Assembly (NCBI GenBank): GCA_037903475.1
Contig: JBAJFG010000611.1
Coordinates: 496,001-560,000 of the forward strand
Length of the DNA: 64,000 bases
Source of the DNA: Ancylostoma caninum
Taxonomy: Eukaryota > Nematoda > Chromadorea > Rhabditida > Ancylostomatidae
Direction of reading: 5' to 3'
A program made the translations under genes and the position numbers. The notes below the pieces were generated by a model. The model had not been told where the DNA came from, searched no databases, and saw only the letters and a list, made by a program, of their open reading frames with translations. Below are positions 25,410-37,782 of the stretch, in pieces; within the stretch, counting starts at the first letter, position 1, and each line of letters opens with the position of its first letter.

Positions 25410-25712
25410 AGTTGCGTATTGTTCGTCAATCACTCTTCCATCACTGAATGCCGCGTGCGTACCGCGCCGCACCACCTACGCGGAGCGGCGGGCCAGGTGG
25501 ACGTTGTCGTAGTCGGGCGGTCATTTACACCGATCTTTGTGTCTATGTCTTTGTTTCGAAATGATTGGGTAAAAAGATGACTAAAACATTGATACAGGTA
25601 ACGCCCGATAACCACAGCAGCGAGCTGGTCCGCTGCATCGCGTAGGTGGTGCGTCGCGGCAGGCCAGACGGGCGGGTTCCCGTGATGCCAGATTGAATGA
25701 CCAGCACTGTAA
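25410..25712. repeat. palindromic GC-rich MITE, copy 1
   Basis: The two ends are inverted copies built on CGCCGCACCACCTACGCG. The outer right end reads, inverted, ACAGTGCTGGTCATTCAATC. Same family as copies at 34672-34912, 35551-35857 and 36594-36718. Confidence 0.65.
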
Positions 25713-27132
25713 AATAATGTCACAGCTGGCAAACTGGCTTAACTTACGTTCTGGTGAGCTTCAGCTTCCTCATCTTCTATTTGGTTGCTTCATTCTTAGT
25801 TTTTTCTAAAAGTTATTCTTGCATAGATAGCTGTAATGTAAGCTTAGAAGCATACGTGCGCATTTCTTATAGTTCGTTTCCAAAGAGATGAGACTTGCGG
25901 ACAAATTGGAGAACAAAGAAAAGCACGTAAAAGTGTAGTAGTTGACGAGAGCGTAGGCACAAATTACAGCTCGTTCAAGGATCCACGAACCGCCGCCGTT
26001 CCTGAAACAGGCTATATAATACCGCGAAGAAGCATCTCGGAACGAGCGCAACATCGTCGAATTCCTACAAAGAAATTTCTTTACCTACTCGTTCTGTAAC
26101 AAGCCATTAATGATACTACCTTTAAGTTGGAAATAAAGTACATATCTCAGTTCTCACAAAAACACTAAATGGAAAACTAATCGCACTGTCCTACCGTGCC
26201 GTGAAAAGTTGTTCAGTGCTAGTCTTCACGGCCGAGTTTGAATGAGACCTGGTCTGGTTACCCAATCTTCAGAGCAGGTAAACATCAGGCCACCGGCCTA
26301 CACCAGGATGTAGGAAACAGGCAGAGAAGACCACACAGGTTGCACAGAAAGGCCTATATGGCGGAATATTAGTAGCCTTTACATTTCCCGTCGTTTTCTG
26401 GATTTAGATGACTTCCTTCACTGCTGACGAGTTCCGGAGGAAGTAATGCTCTCTATCTGGTTTTTATACATAGGTAGGAATGAAACGGAAATTAAATTTA
26501 CCGTTTTCCTTCTTCTTATTTGATATCCTGAAGGGAATAAGGACAGCGGGTGCACCGTAGCTGGAGTTGTGCTCCTATTTTCATCAAAATATCAAGGACT
26601 TCATATGAATCGAATGTGTCTTCACGGAATTTAGAGCAAAACATAACTAATCCATGAATTCAAATCATGACTTCGAGGTAGAAGTTACCGTGCTTTTACA
26701 AATGCTTACGGACGGACTACTTAGTTCCGAAAAAATTAGTAAATGCAAGAGAGTAGGAGACGATAATTGAGTTCGGCTACTTTTTGTTACTTTAAAGGAG
26801 AATCTACAAATATTAGCTTCCAAGTTGTGCAAATATGCAAGAAATTCGTTCACTAGGCTTACCCAATCCTACAAATTCCAATGAAATGTAACTTGAGAGT
26901 GAATTTATGCCAATTAATCTGCTTCCAGGGGCCCAGCCAGGTTGTAAACTTTTGGTATATGAATTCCTGGAGCTGTTGAGTCATTCTTAATGTCAACTTT
27001 CCGTTTCACCTAGCAATGAAACCAATGCGGCTTGTTTCATCAACAATTGCAGCCGGCTGCTCCCTGTCAGTGTAATGTCCTCCCGGCCTCAATCCGCTTG
27101 CATTCGTCTCGCCTTACTACTCCGTTCCTCGT

Positions 27133-30100
27133 ATGAAGAACCGGCAGCGAAATCTTGATGTGGTACGTCTTTCTGGCCTTTCCAATTCCTATAACTTGAA
27201 GCCTTTACTTATGTAATGAGTAGGATTCTAATATGAAGCCATACAGTCATCTCTTAGTTTGAAAAAAAAGCGATTATTAGGTTCACCACGGTCTTGTACT
27301 CATCAGTGATGGTAAAGGACGAGGCCGACCATCCAGACTCTTACTATCCAAAGGTTCGTCTTTCCACCTAAATTTTGTTTTTTTTCTGTCTCTTTTTGTC
27401 TTTTCTTTGCAAAGCCAGATCCTGATTTTACATCGCTTTTTCATTTACATCTTTTTATTCCCAAAAGCCATAGCAATGATATGTGATACAAGGATCTCTC
27501 GCATCCTTCCACTGTCCCACGTACATTTCCATGTTTTTAGATCAGCTGTCAATAGAAATTCCCAGCGACAGCGCTGCCAATGATGTGGACACGGAGGCGC
27601 CGGAAGACCAGACGCGAACAATTGTTATAAAGCGAAAAGGTGGCGGCCTGGGATTGTCAATAAAGGTGGGAAGATCCTGAAAAAAAAAGACATTCGCTCA
27701 TGAAAAATGACTGGGAGTGGATGGAAGAACTAGAACCATGAAACACATTGTAATTATGTGCACATTTTAGTTTCTGACAATAATGAAATCCCTTCCATGT
27801 TGTACAATTAACATCTTGCATAGCAAACATCAATTTTTGCATCAAAAGTGATGAAATTGTAAGAGCTGCCCTCCGAAGCATTCTTGTACTCTGATTATAG
27901 GTTATATTATTAATTATTATTAATCCTCCAACATGTTATCAATTCAGGGTGGAACCGAAAATGCTCAGAACCTGCCTATTGTTATATCGAAAATATTTCC
28001 TGGAATGCCAGGTTAGTTCTTTTGAAGAGACCTACCAATTAATGAGACAAATATGTATTCCAATGAAATATGGAGAGCATTGTCCAGCACTCGCCCTCCC
28101 ACCTCCCCCCCCCCCCCCCCATCCTCTTTCTCATGCTGACTTCCTCGATTAGCATTTAAAAAATCCGGATAGTTTGAAAGAGAGGAAGAGTGGTACAAGA
28201 GAGAATTATCTCATCATCCTGTTGTTTCTCTGATCACCTTACCAAAAATACTTGGTGGAGTGAATGATGAACAAAAGTGGCTGTCATTTCCGTTAGGTTC
28301 AGGCAGTCAACTTTTACCTCCTGCGCTTCCTAAAATTACATAGTCTATATGATAACTAGTCATGGTAGCGATCGCTGGTTTGCTTAGTTAACGTTTCATG
28401 GATCCCATACTTTCACTGCTTTCCCGTATCGATAAAACAATACCGGTAGGTAGAGGGATAAGCGCTCTCATTTAATATGAAATTTGAATAATTCCACTTG
28501 TTTTGTCTAAGTTAAGAGCCTTAATTTTGCTGGAAACGCTGAACGCAGCGAACAATCGAATTTGTAAGAGACTCTACATTCTCTAGCTAGGTTGGAATAT
28601 CCACAGGGCACTACCGAAGATGCCAAGGGAGCTTGCCAGCAAGGCGCGGCGAACTCTTTACTCTCTTCCTGACTCTGACAACTCAGCAGGAGATGACAAA
28701 CTCAGAAACTGCAAATTAATGAACATCATCTAATGTTAAGCAAAGAACTCATTTTAACTTACTCTATTTGTTCATTGGCTGAGCATATTTAATTAAATGC
28801 TTATTTTTTTTCGTACCACTCCAAACGTCCGAATGACGCCGGACTTCTACACTGCCTTTAATGACAGTCTCCCCTGCCTCGGGGTAACAAAGCTGCCTTT
28901 TACTAATAATAAGTCTTCATTTGTTCGGCAGATTATTTCACACTTGCGCTTCGCTAACGCACCCCTTCGATCCAATCAGGTGGAGACGTGTTTTGCCGAG
29001 TCTAACCAGTTACCTGTCAGGATCTAACAGACAACGACACGTTCTAACTTGTCTCATCATTGTTTATACTTTCTTGTTCCACCACGGATGTTGGCTAGGG
29101 ACAGGTCACAGAAAATGCGAAACATATAGTTAGTAGATTTCTTGGATGTAAATAATTTTTTCAAAGCTTACTATGCCAAGAATTCTTCATATTTGCATTG
29201 GCTTCCTCTAGAATACGAGCAAATGTAGCTAGGAAATTCTTTTTAGAAACCTAGAAACAAGCGAGCAAAACTACTCAGTAACTTTCCTTTGGCTACTTAC
29301 TTAAAAAATTACATCTAAAGAAAAATTGAGATGAAAAACTGCATATACAGAAGTAATTTGAAAGAAAGAATTCTCATGTTGTCGAAATTATGATTCCATG
29401 TTTTTTGTTACAGCCGACCAAACAGGCCAGTTATATGTCGGTGACGCCATAGTAGAGGTTAATGGGGAGCCAGTGGAAGGACGATCCCATGACGAAGTCG
29501 TAGAGATGTTGAAAGCTGAAGGAGATGAACTCCGCCTTGGAGTTCGACACTACTCAAACATAGCTTCTTACCTTAAGTTAGTGTTGCCGAAACTTTTTTT
29601 AACCAGCATCGAGAGCGAAGTAGATACTTCTAGGCCGGCACAATCGTTACAACCTGGGAGGTCTGGAGGTGCACTGGATAAAATCTATGAGCCGAATACC
29701 TGGAAGGTTTGCTTATATTTCGTAGTATTATTCACTTGTTTACTTGTTTGTTTACATTTACCTTTCAGTCTGCTATGAAAGCTCAGTCCGATCTAGGTCT
29801 CTATGACGGCCGGGAAAAATCGGCCGGTGTTGAAGGAAAGGACGAGAAGTGGAAGACTATCACAGTAATACCCCTGCCAATGGCGTATCTCACCCGATAC
29901 CTATGGGGCACTGATAATCTCAGGTATTAGAATTTAGAGTTAGCAGGTGTAGTACCTATTTATTTGGCTGATTTTCCTAGAACGAACTCCTTCGAAGTAC
30001 GAGCGGTAGATGGTTCTTCGACGGGGATTATTCACTGCGAAGATGCTCGTGCACTGGAGCAATGGATTGGGCATATCAACAATCATATTCAATCACTTAA

Positions 30101-32960
30101 CCACAAAAGTATCAAAATGAGTAACAAGTATCTGCATCAGAGTGAACAGGCGAGTCATTCTATGACTTTCTTTGCTTTCATTCTTTTTTGAACAATGGCT
30201 TAATGTTCCACATAGTGGCAAAACCTAGCGTTCTTCGCTCTATTTATCTGGCTATAATTTTATTTTTCAAATGCAATCGGGTTGCTTTATCCGAAATAAG
30301 CGAAATCGTGAACAGATATAGCAAAGGAATAAGTAAACGGAGCGACAAGTAATTAGTTATGAAGTGACATTTCGAACAGAAATGGAAGCTAATGTACATA
30401 AGTTCGAGTTCAAATGTCTCCCCAAGGGAACTCTTCTTACATATTCTCCTATCCATCGGCATCATTGAGTTTTACGCTTAGGCCTGGATGTACCTTCGAG
30501 ATTACCCATGCTAAGTGTGTTAACTTGCCCAAACTTGCCCTTTAAATGACAACCATGAGCATGTTCACCCATACCTGACGTTGTCTATACCCAGTGTACA
30601 CATACCCATTAGTATAAAGCTACCCTAGACTCGGATACATTATCAAGATTACCCGTGTGAACATACCCAAATTTACCCTTTACTTGACACCCATCAACAC
30701 GCTTATCCATACATATAACTCAGTTGATAGCTATGAATATGGGAATACCCACCTTTCCAGTGATGCATGCGGGTCCTGAAGCCCATATGTGAAACAATGG
30801 GTAATAATTTCACGTCATTATTTTCATTCCCTTCCAGGAATGCCTAGCATAGCCTGCAGCAAATTTATCTTAAGGAAGATTGAACCTATCCTGAATTATC
30901 CTGCAACTTTTGACCATTACACGCCATTTGAAATGCAAAGTATTCCGATTTTTTATCCAAAAGAATTCCCTGGTCCATTACTGCGAGATGCACTGACACC
31001 ATCTGACAAATCTATATTTCCCTCATCTGAAAATTAGCCGAGAAATATTTGAGTGGTTGCAATTATTACTGGGCTGGGATAAATCGTTGAGAATGCCCTT
31101 GGTGAATGTCTTAACGTACCCAAATATACCTTTTATGTGGCACCCTTCGACGTGTTTACCAATACGTGATCTGTCTATATGCATCTGCATCTTATGTGTA
31201 ACAATACCCATGGGTATGGGATTACCCATCTTTCAAGTGATTCATCCGGGCCCTCATGTTTTGCATATACAAGTAATCACATCATGGTTTCCTCGCGCTT
31301 TTCCTCCTCCTATCATTTCCTACAACGAAACTGTTCCCTTACAGATCTCTTACATTGGATGGGTAAACGAGTACATGAGTGAGGGATTGTCGGAGGACCC
31401 GAAACAAAAATGGGAGCCGCGATTTTTGATTCTGAAAGGTGGAGATGTCTGCTTGTTCGAGAGTCCACCGGTAAGCAAACATAGCTATACTTTCTTTCCT
31501 AGTGGTCTAATTCACAAAACTTTATTTTTATATTTTAAGCTGAGCTCAGAGGACTTGAACAAATGCCTGTACCTCTACAAAAGCTACGATGTTGCTATCA
31601 AAGAGGTAACTGTTAGCATGGCCACGATTGATACGAAGGAAACTTCCGATGAAAAGGAATAGTATGTACACGTATTTCAGGTTCCTAACGACTCTCGTCG
31701 TCTGGACAAACGAGAAAACTGCTTCTATTTGGAGACATGTATGGCAGACGGCACCAGACATTATCTTTCATTTGAGACTCCACAAATGCTGGAAGCATTC
31801 GAGGCTGCCTACCACAAAAGTGTCTACGCCACTGTCATAGCGATGCAGGTATATAAGTAAAAAAAGAGTTCAAGCTGATCCTGGCATTGTTCATCATTAC
31901 AGACGCGCACATTCGCATGCAGTTATGAGGGCAGGCCGAGTGGTTTGGTCCTGGATATCAAACAAGGAATCAGTCTGTACGACATTCCAACGAAGGTGGG
32001 TTTGCTATGATTTTGCTATGGGGTGAGAAAAAGGGGCTGGGCGTACTTTAGCACATGAAAGTACTAATAAAATTATGTACTTGAAATCAGACTTTTATAT
32101 TGATTTTGCGAAAATAAATTTAGGAGAGAGTATTGGTGGGTAAGCAACAGCGGCGAATCTCTATTTTTTAGAAAGCAATCATTTTTAGAATTGAAAATTG
32201 TGTTGCGTTTAAAATTGAGGGAATTTGGCAGACTTCCTATTTCTTCCCACAACCCCCCCCAACTCTTCCGCACCCCATCTGGAAATAACATAGTGATGCG
32301 TACGTAGGTGGTATAACAGATGACGGGTAGGAGATAATTGGTACTGTTAACTGGTAGCAGATAAGTATTTGAGTAGACGCACCCAGGCATGTGCGGAATT
32401 TTCCGTTTTCCGTTTTACGAGATTTAAAACTTTATTTCCGCACTTGCCTGGGTGCGACACATTAATATTCGATAATACCTTATTTATAAGACCACCCCCC
32501 CCCCCCCTCCAGAGTGGTGTAACTCAGAAACAATCCATAAAAGTTGAAAGACGATGTCATACGAGATATTGTAAAGTAAAAATAGCTTATAAAAACAGAG
32601 TAATGCATATTTTTTACAGAGTTATGTGTGGCAATACAGATTTCGGGATCTTCACTCTTCATCAGATGATGGAAAAGTCCATGTGCAGCTTGTATTCCGG
32701 GATGAAAGATCATTAGATCCAGCAAAGCTGGAGACGAAGGTTTGTGGTAAATTTTCTGGATGTAGCTAGCGTAGGCGTACAGATCAAATGCTGAGCGCTA
32801 CTTTGGCATTTAATTTCGTCGACTTTTCTTATAGGATGTTCCATTTCAGGATATCGAATGTGACGAAGTTCTCGCAGTAACATACAATTTGCACTCTTTT
32901 CTTGTGACGAAAATTGTTGCCGCCGATCCTGACTTTCTTAAGTCGAATCCACTTCTATGA
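27133..32960 (+). CDS. stn-2: gamma-syntrophin-like dystrophin-complex scaffold (complete)
   Basis: A cytoplasmic adaptor linking the dystrophin-glycoprotein complex to channels and signalling proteins through its PDZ domain. Exons: 27133-27162, 27281-27353, 27541-27665, 27948-28011, 29414-29706, 29769-29923, 29981-30149, 31345-31470, 31540-31605, 31681-31848, 31903-31995, 32620-32739, 32850-32960 (530 aa plus stop; human gamma-1 is about 517 aa). Landmarks: N-terminal HGLVLISDGKG...RLLLSKD (gamma form: GICLLQDGN...RLHLAKD); PDZ binding loop GGGLGLSIKGG; PDZ end GDAIVEVNGEPVEGRSHDEV; split-PH pieces WKTITVIPLPMAYLTRY and SYIGWVNEYM; and the syntrophin-unique C-terminal SYVWQYRFRDLHSSSDDGK. 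It matches gamma- rather than alpha/beta-syntrophin because of the IGW and RFRDL/SSSDDGK blocks. The first 10-codon exon is the least certain. Intron 7 begins with GC rather than GT. Confidence 0.92.
30482..31252. repeat. two GGATGGGTAATC-family TIR elements in syntrophin intron 7
   Basis: One copy runs from about 30482 (GCCTGGATGTACCTTCGAGA) to 30785 (ends GATGCATGCGGGTCC). A second, shorter one spans 31069 (GGGCTGGGATAAATC) to 31252 (ends GATTCATCCGGGCCC). Both have inverted ends of the family also found in gcn-2 intron 6. Between them (30790-31050) is unique-looking sequence. Confidence 0.55.
32378..32456. repeat. 21-bp inverted repeat in syntrophin intron 11
   Basis: Arms CGCACCCAGGCATGTGCGGAA (32378-32398) and its complement at 32436-32456 with one mismatch, around a 37-nt AT-rich loop. 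It looks like a very short MITE or a foldback remnant. Confidence 0.75.
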
Positions 32961-33002
32961 CAATACTTCTCTAATAGAGTTGTTTCCCTGTACATACCCG
33001 TG

Positions 33003-33008
33003 AATAAA
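33003..33008 (+). terminator. probable syntrophin poly(A) signal
   Basis: AATAAA lies 43 nt after the TGA stop (32958-32960), a usual spacing for nematode 3' ends. No other AATAAA lies closer. Confidence 0.6.
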
Positions 33009-34039
33009 CTCCGTCAGCATGTGGGTTCGCCGCTTATCCGAGCATCGCTGTATGGAATGCTCATGAAAGAAGGATAATTAGGGGCAAATCAACAGACACT
33101 GTTTGCTCAATTCATTACAGGAAATAGGGTAATCCCGTCGGTTGGTGCGATCACACTACGATGTGACAAGTCATCCTTGGTGATGTTATGTTCAAAACTG
33201 AACTAACGAAAAAAAAGTAGCTATTTAAGCCATCATAGATGTTCACAGTTACTGACTTCTAAAAACTTGTGAAATGACTGGAACAATCCGAAAACACTCC
33301 TGAAAAGACTACAATTCTTAACTAGGATTAATTGAAGCTCATCGTGATGAGCTCACTATTCTTTCCCGTACCAGCTTTCCATATAATTTACTTAGTTGTT
33401 CACTTACTTGAAGGATAAGAACGTTTTGGGCGTTTCCCTTAATCCTAAGACCTTTATACGTTCCTCATATCTTCCTTTTCAGCACGCATCTGGTGATACT
33501 ACTACTTATATTCGTGAGACGTGACGTGTTACCGCACTTCAACCTGCTTCCCACAACCGTCCACTTTTTGGAATCCTGAACTTCGAAAAATTTGCATGAA
33601 GTCCTCACGGTGTAATTAGCATCCTGCTATGAAATCTAAATGATTGATATTCCTTCAAATTGGAATTTTTCTCAGCCAAATTTTCCGCTTCCAAACAAGA
33701 AAAATTAAATAAATCGAGGAAAACGCAGAGCAAACTCAACTCGACTATTAATGGCTAAATTGAGTAAGGGGACGTCAAGATTGCACCCCTTCGTTGGCCT
33801 AGCGCGCCGCACCGCCTATGGGGCGCGGCGTACTGCCATGACTGTTGGGTACTGCCACAGTTCAGCTGGTCTAACGAACTTCATATACCTACCAGGTTCC
33901 TTCTGAGGATACATTCAAATAGTTGGCATCTTCGTGTAACAAAACGCTCGATTAAGAGTGAGTATGAGCGAGGCCTTTTATAAGGAAGCGAAGTGTAATG
34001 AAGAAAAAAAGCTGTCATTATCAGATTATGTATGGAATT

Positions 34040-34045
34040 TTTATT
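34040..34045 (-). terminator. possible poly(A) signal of the BRCT gene
   Basis: TTTATT on the plus strand reads AATAAA on the minus strand, 228 nt past the stop codon at 34273. With the syntrophin signal at 33003 this leaves about 1 kb between the converging 3' ends. Confidence 0.4.
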
Positions 34046-34272
34046 GTCATAACTGAACATAACAGAGGAAAGTGGAAGGTAACAGTAATTGTGGTTTTGA
34101 AGTTTGAAAAGTATAGTCCTGAACATTTCTTATGCTAAAGTAGAGTAAGAACAAAGAGACACCACTTGATGGCTACTATCTTGTTATAGAAAAGACGACA
34201 GCTTCAACATTAACAATCTCGCAGTGGAACCAAGGATCGACTGCCGAGATTTCTTTGTTGCAAAGCGGGCTG

Positions 34273-37200
34273 TCACTTACTAACCCTGTAGCGATCTATA
34301 GGCAGAATAGTGAACATCGCGATACAATCCAGGAGCCAATCCGCAACGACTACCTGAAAGCAAGGAACAAAATGATTTTAGAGCAAGCGGATGACATTGC
34401 AGAAACGTCATCATTGAGAGGATTCAGAACTCTAATAAGAAGTGGAATTGGAAAATAAATGTAGGCAAATGTGGTGGGGGTTAAACAAAAAAAGAATTCA
34501 AAACTTTCTAGAGTGATCAGAGTAATGCCATCACACTCTTTGAGTAGCCTCGCCACTTGTCACTTCAAGGTAAAAAAAAATGGAGTTGCAAGATTTTGTA
34601 AAAGTGAGGGCAACTTGCAGCTTTTTTTTTCAGGCAATTTTAGCCAGAGATAAAATGCCGGTTACTTCTTGCATCGCAGGTCTGATCTACAGCATCGCAC
34701 CACCTTCGCAACGCGGCAGACCAGCTGGGTGCGGGGGTTGTCAGGCTTCACTGGTATTGATGTTTTGCCTTTGTTTCCGCCCAAGCATTTTGGAATGAAG
34801 ACAAAAACGCAAAGAAAACGATGGAAAACACCGCCCGACAACACCAACGTCCAGCTAATCTACGTCATCGCAAAAGTAGTGCAGCGCGGCAAACCAGACG
34901 GGTAGTATTCTGTGATTACTCGTCTAACAACCACAAAGCAACTCACAGGAACGTTGTTCATGCTTGCTTGGTAACGATACGCAGCGTCCCATTCACGAGA
35001 TCTCGGCATGAAAATCGTGTAGGCATGTGGAGCATCTTGCACCTCCCATGGCTTGCCGCACCAGCTTCCGCCGCAAAGAGTAATGAGCTCTATTATCCTC
35101 TGAAACAGGAACGAACATGACTTTTGGAGATCTGGATACGACATTCAGAATTGAGATTCTAAAACTGTCCTCTCTTGGCAGCAGCTTCGAATCGCAGAAC
35201 GACTTAGGCAGGAAGAACCTTATGTGTTTGAATAGCGGAGACTTGGGGAACAACCTCGATTCCACCCAGCCCGGAGCACCAGGTAGCGGTTCGGCAGTCA
35301 AAGCGTACTTTGTCTGCAAAGTATCGATATGCAACGACTAAGAAAACACTATTCTTAAACATGCAGACAAAGCAATAGGATGAAGTACTCACCGAATCCA
35401 CCAAACTTTTGGATTTGATGCATTCCTCCAACCAGCGTTTGTTAAGAAGCATACATTTGTGCACAACAGCGTAGACATAACGAAGCGACCGTTTCGGGCA
35501 GGATCTCTCACCTGTTAAGGAAGGAAACCCTGTTTGTAACCTATCACATACAGTGCCGGCCAACCACTTTTGCCCCATAGAATGCTGCCCGTCTGGCTTG
35601 CCGCGCCGCACCACCTTCGCGGCGCGGTAGATCAATTGAACGCTGTTGTTGATATTTTGCGGATTTTTCTTCGAATCTTTCTCTTCACTCCAAAATATTT
35701 GCATGAAAACACAGGCAAAACATCAGTATCTGCAACGCCCGACAACCAATGCATCCAGAGCAGTCTGTCGCATCGTGTAGGAGGTGTGACGCGGAAGACC
35801 ATACGGGTGGCACTCTGTGATGCAAGAATGACTGATCGGTACGGTAATAAATTAGTGAAATATCAGGCTTTACCGAATATTTAACGATCTTTTAACCATC
35901 CTTGACCTCACCAAGAATTATCTACCGAAATCAATACCCCAGTATGGAAAAGATTTCTTGAACTGTGAACAAAGGAGGCAACAACTATGAAGGCGCGAGA
36001 AGGGATTCGATAGTAAGGTGCGATTCTTGCTTCTTTACAAATATTAGATGTCTCCTTTCGGAAGCCTTCTTGAAATTATAGTAAGGACGTAGAACTCGTA
36101 CGTACTAACGCGCGGGCAATTCATGAAAAGACGTTGCTGATTTACATGTGCTCGATTGAGCGCCCCTTCACGCTAGTGGGTCCCGCCACGCGGTAAGGTG
36201 GCAATTCTTTGCGTTTTTCTCACTTTTTTTGCGTTTTAATTACTCTTACGATTCGCTAGCAACCGATTACACTGTAAACGAATTACTTCATAATTGAAAA
36301 GTCTCGTGAGCGCTGCGAATAAGAGGCAAATAACGAGATGAGTCGAAAGAGTTGTAGCTTTTCAATGTGACATGAATAAGATGAATAAGACATAAAGTAA
36401 ACTCACGAGTGTTCATCATGATGAGATGAGTTGTGGTAGCCGTGACGTCTTTATTGAAGCCGACAGTTGGGAATAGCGAAAGAAACTGACGCACCAAATC
36501 CTGTATGAAATGCATGTTCAGAATGAATATTTGTCATTTTAAAAAATCAAGAATTTTAATAGGTTCCATATACTAAATTTTTGCATTGCATTAAGTGCTG
36601 GTAAATCATTCTTGCATAACAGAATGCCGCCCATCTGGTCTGCCGCGCCGCGCCATATATGCGACGCGGCAGAGCAAATGGGCCGTATTCTGTGATGCAA
36701 GAATGATTGGCCGGCACTGTCCCAGAGAAGAAGCGAAACGTTGGACCGTAAAGACTATCGGTTAACTCACATCATCTTCAGCACAACCCAAGCGCGAAAC
36801 ACTTATGACAATGGGAGACGAAGTAACATCACCCCAATTAAACAACATTTCTGAAATGACATCGAATATCATCTCAATTTCCGCAGATAAATGGTTAATA
36901 ATTAAAGTAAGTAACTAATCATGAACAAGGGGAAAGGCGCTACAACAAACCGTCAGGGAGTCTCTTAAAAGCGTCAACCACATCCCTTTTCTCTTCGGAT
37001 CCTTCGACATCGTTGCCACGTTTACGAGTTCGTACAGTAACCTTAGGAAAGGCTCTAACATCATTCTGCATTAGAATAATTAATGGATGTATCAGAAAAA
37101 AATGTGTTACTTAACAAATCGCTGAGAAAAAGTAGAAATAGTAACATGTGTTTGGAACGTGATTCCTCAAATTGCAATTCGATCTCATCATTCTCATCAG

Positions 37201-37371
37201 AGCTCGGCTGGCTTTCCATTTGTTGTTCACAGTAAGCGTCTTCTGGTAGACCTCCTAAAATTCGACTAAGCGTGTATCATCAGGAAGACATTTGAAAAAA
37301 AAAGCATAGCTGAAGAACAACATCGTCGCTACAGGATCCCCTGGAATTTCCTGTGGTCGAAATTCGCTCAT
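34273..37371 (-). CDS. BRCA1/BARD1-type protein, C-terminal part with tandem BRCT domains
   Basis: Tandem BRCT domains of this type bind phosphoproteins at damaged DNA; BRCA1 and BARD1 are RING E3 ligase partners. Firm exons (minus): 36951-37065, 36771-36850, 36407-36500, 35393-35511, 35143-35337, 34947-35099, 34273-34353, all phase-consistent (278 aa). BRCT1: VISVSRLG, TATTTHLIMMNT, LRYVYAVVHKCMLLNKRWLE. BRCT2: GWVESRLFPKSPLFKHIRFF, RIIELITLCGGSW, and PVVVADWLLDCIAMF with DRYRVSK then stop. Like the paralogues, it has the conserved Trp of each BRCT (KRW, ADW). Upstream exons at about 37150-37254 and 37333-37371 (MSEFRPQEIPGDP) are likely, but their frames are unresolved, so the true 5' end is open. 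No ankyrin repeats precede the BRCTs, favouring BRCA1 (brc-1). The last 25 residues also resemble BARD1. No RING was found in the window. Confidence 0.8.
34672..34912. repeat. palindromic GC-rich MITE, copy 3 (last BRCT-gene intron)
   Basis: Inverted GC-rich ends (GCACCACCTTCGCAACGCGG on the left, its relative with GTAGTGCAGCGCGGC on the right) enclose about 150 bp. The element lies wholly inside intron 34354-34946. Confidence 0.65.
35551..35857. repeat. palindromic GC-rich MITE, copy 4
   Basis: Starts CAGTGCCGGCCAACCACTTT and ends with the inverted relative near GACTGATCGGTACGG. It contains CGCCGCACCACCTTCGCGGC. It lies inside intron 35512-36406. Confidence 0.7.
36594..36718. repeat. palindromic GC-rich MITE, copy 5 (minimal 125-bp palindrome)
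   Basis: A near-complete palindrome: AGTGCTGGTAAATCATTCTT on the left is mirrored by AAGAATGATTGGCCGGCACT on the right, with GC-rich inner arms meeting at a TATA centre (about 36656). Only a few mismatches. It lies inside intron 36501-36770. Confidence 0.85.
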
Positions 37372-37782
37372 GCGCGCCTCACCACCTCTTTAGACAGGGT
37401 AGAAGAGGAATCAGGAGGATTGGATGAGAAGGAGAACAACGGTATCAATGAAATATGTGCATGAGCAGAGAGTTGAAGCACCACACTGCATGTCGTCTAG
37501 CACTGGCAATGAGCCTCCACCACTGGAATGTTCTAGACGCTGAGCCGCCGGTTCAGTCATGTCCGAACACGTCTGACGTGGATGTCAACGAGTTATGACA
37601 AGAGAGAACCTTCAGGGCCAATCAGCATTCATGTAGGTCGTGTCAAAACGTGTCAGAACTAGCTGTTCGTGTCAACACACGTTAGAATGGCCTTGTGACC
37701 GTACAGCAGTTTCGAAGCGGTAGCAACAACGGAAACAACGCTAAATCAGAATGATAGCGACTGTACCTCAGTCTAGCTCTAC

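Larger units (their letters stand above)
23012..27132. other. intergenic region between divergent gcn-2 and syntrophin genes
   Basis: It must contain both promoters, but I see no TATA box, CpG-like block or clear SL1 trans-splice context. It holds a perfect hairpin (25058-25106), a palindromic MITE (about 25410-25712) and an unassigned 118-codon ORF (24140-24496, minus). The rest (23.1-24.1, 24.6-25.0 and 25.75-27.1 kb) has only short frames with no recognisable domain. Confidence 0.6.

Noticed and set aside
30838..31037. Plus-strand ORF inside syntrophin intron 7
   Set aside because: Exons 7 and 8 join directly at the expected protein sequence; this frame has no domain similarity and no phase-compatible edges.
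34190..34458. Plus-strand ORF that looked like an extra syntrophin C-terminal exon
   Set aside because: The syntrophin ends properly at 32960 with a poly(A) signal. The opposite strand here encodes the last BRCT exon (34273-34353), so the plus frame is its shadow.
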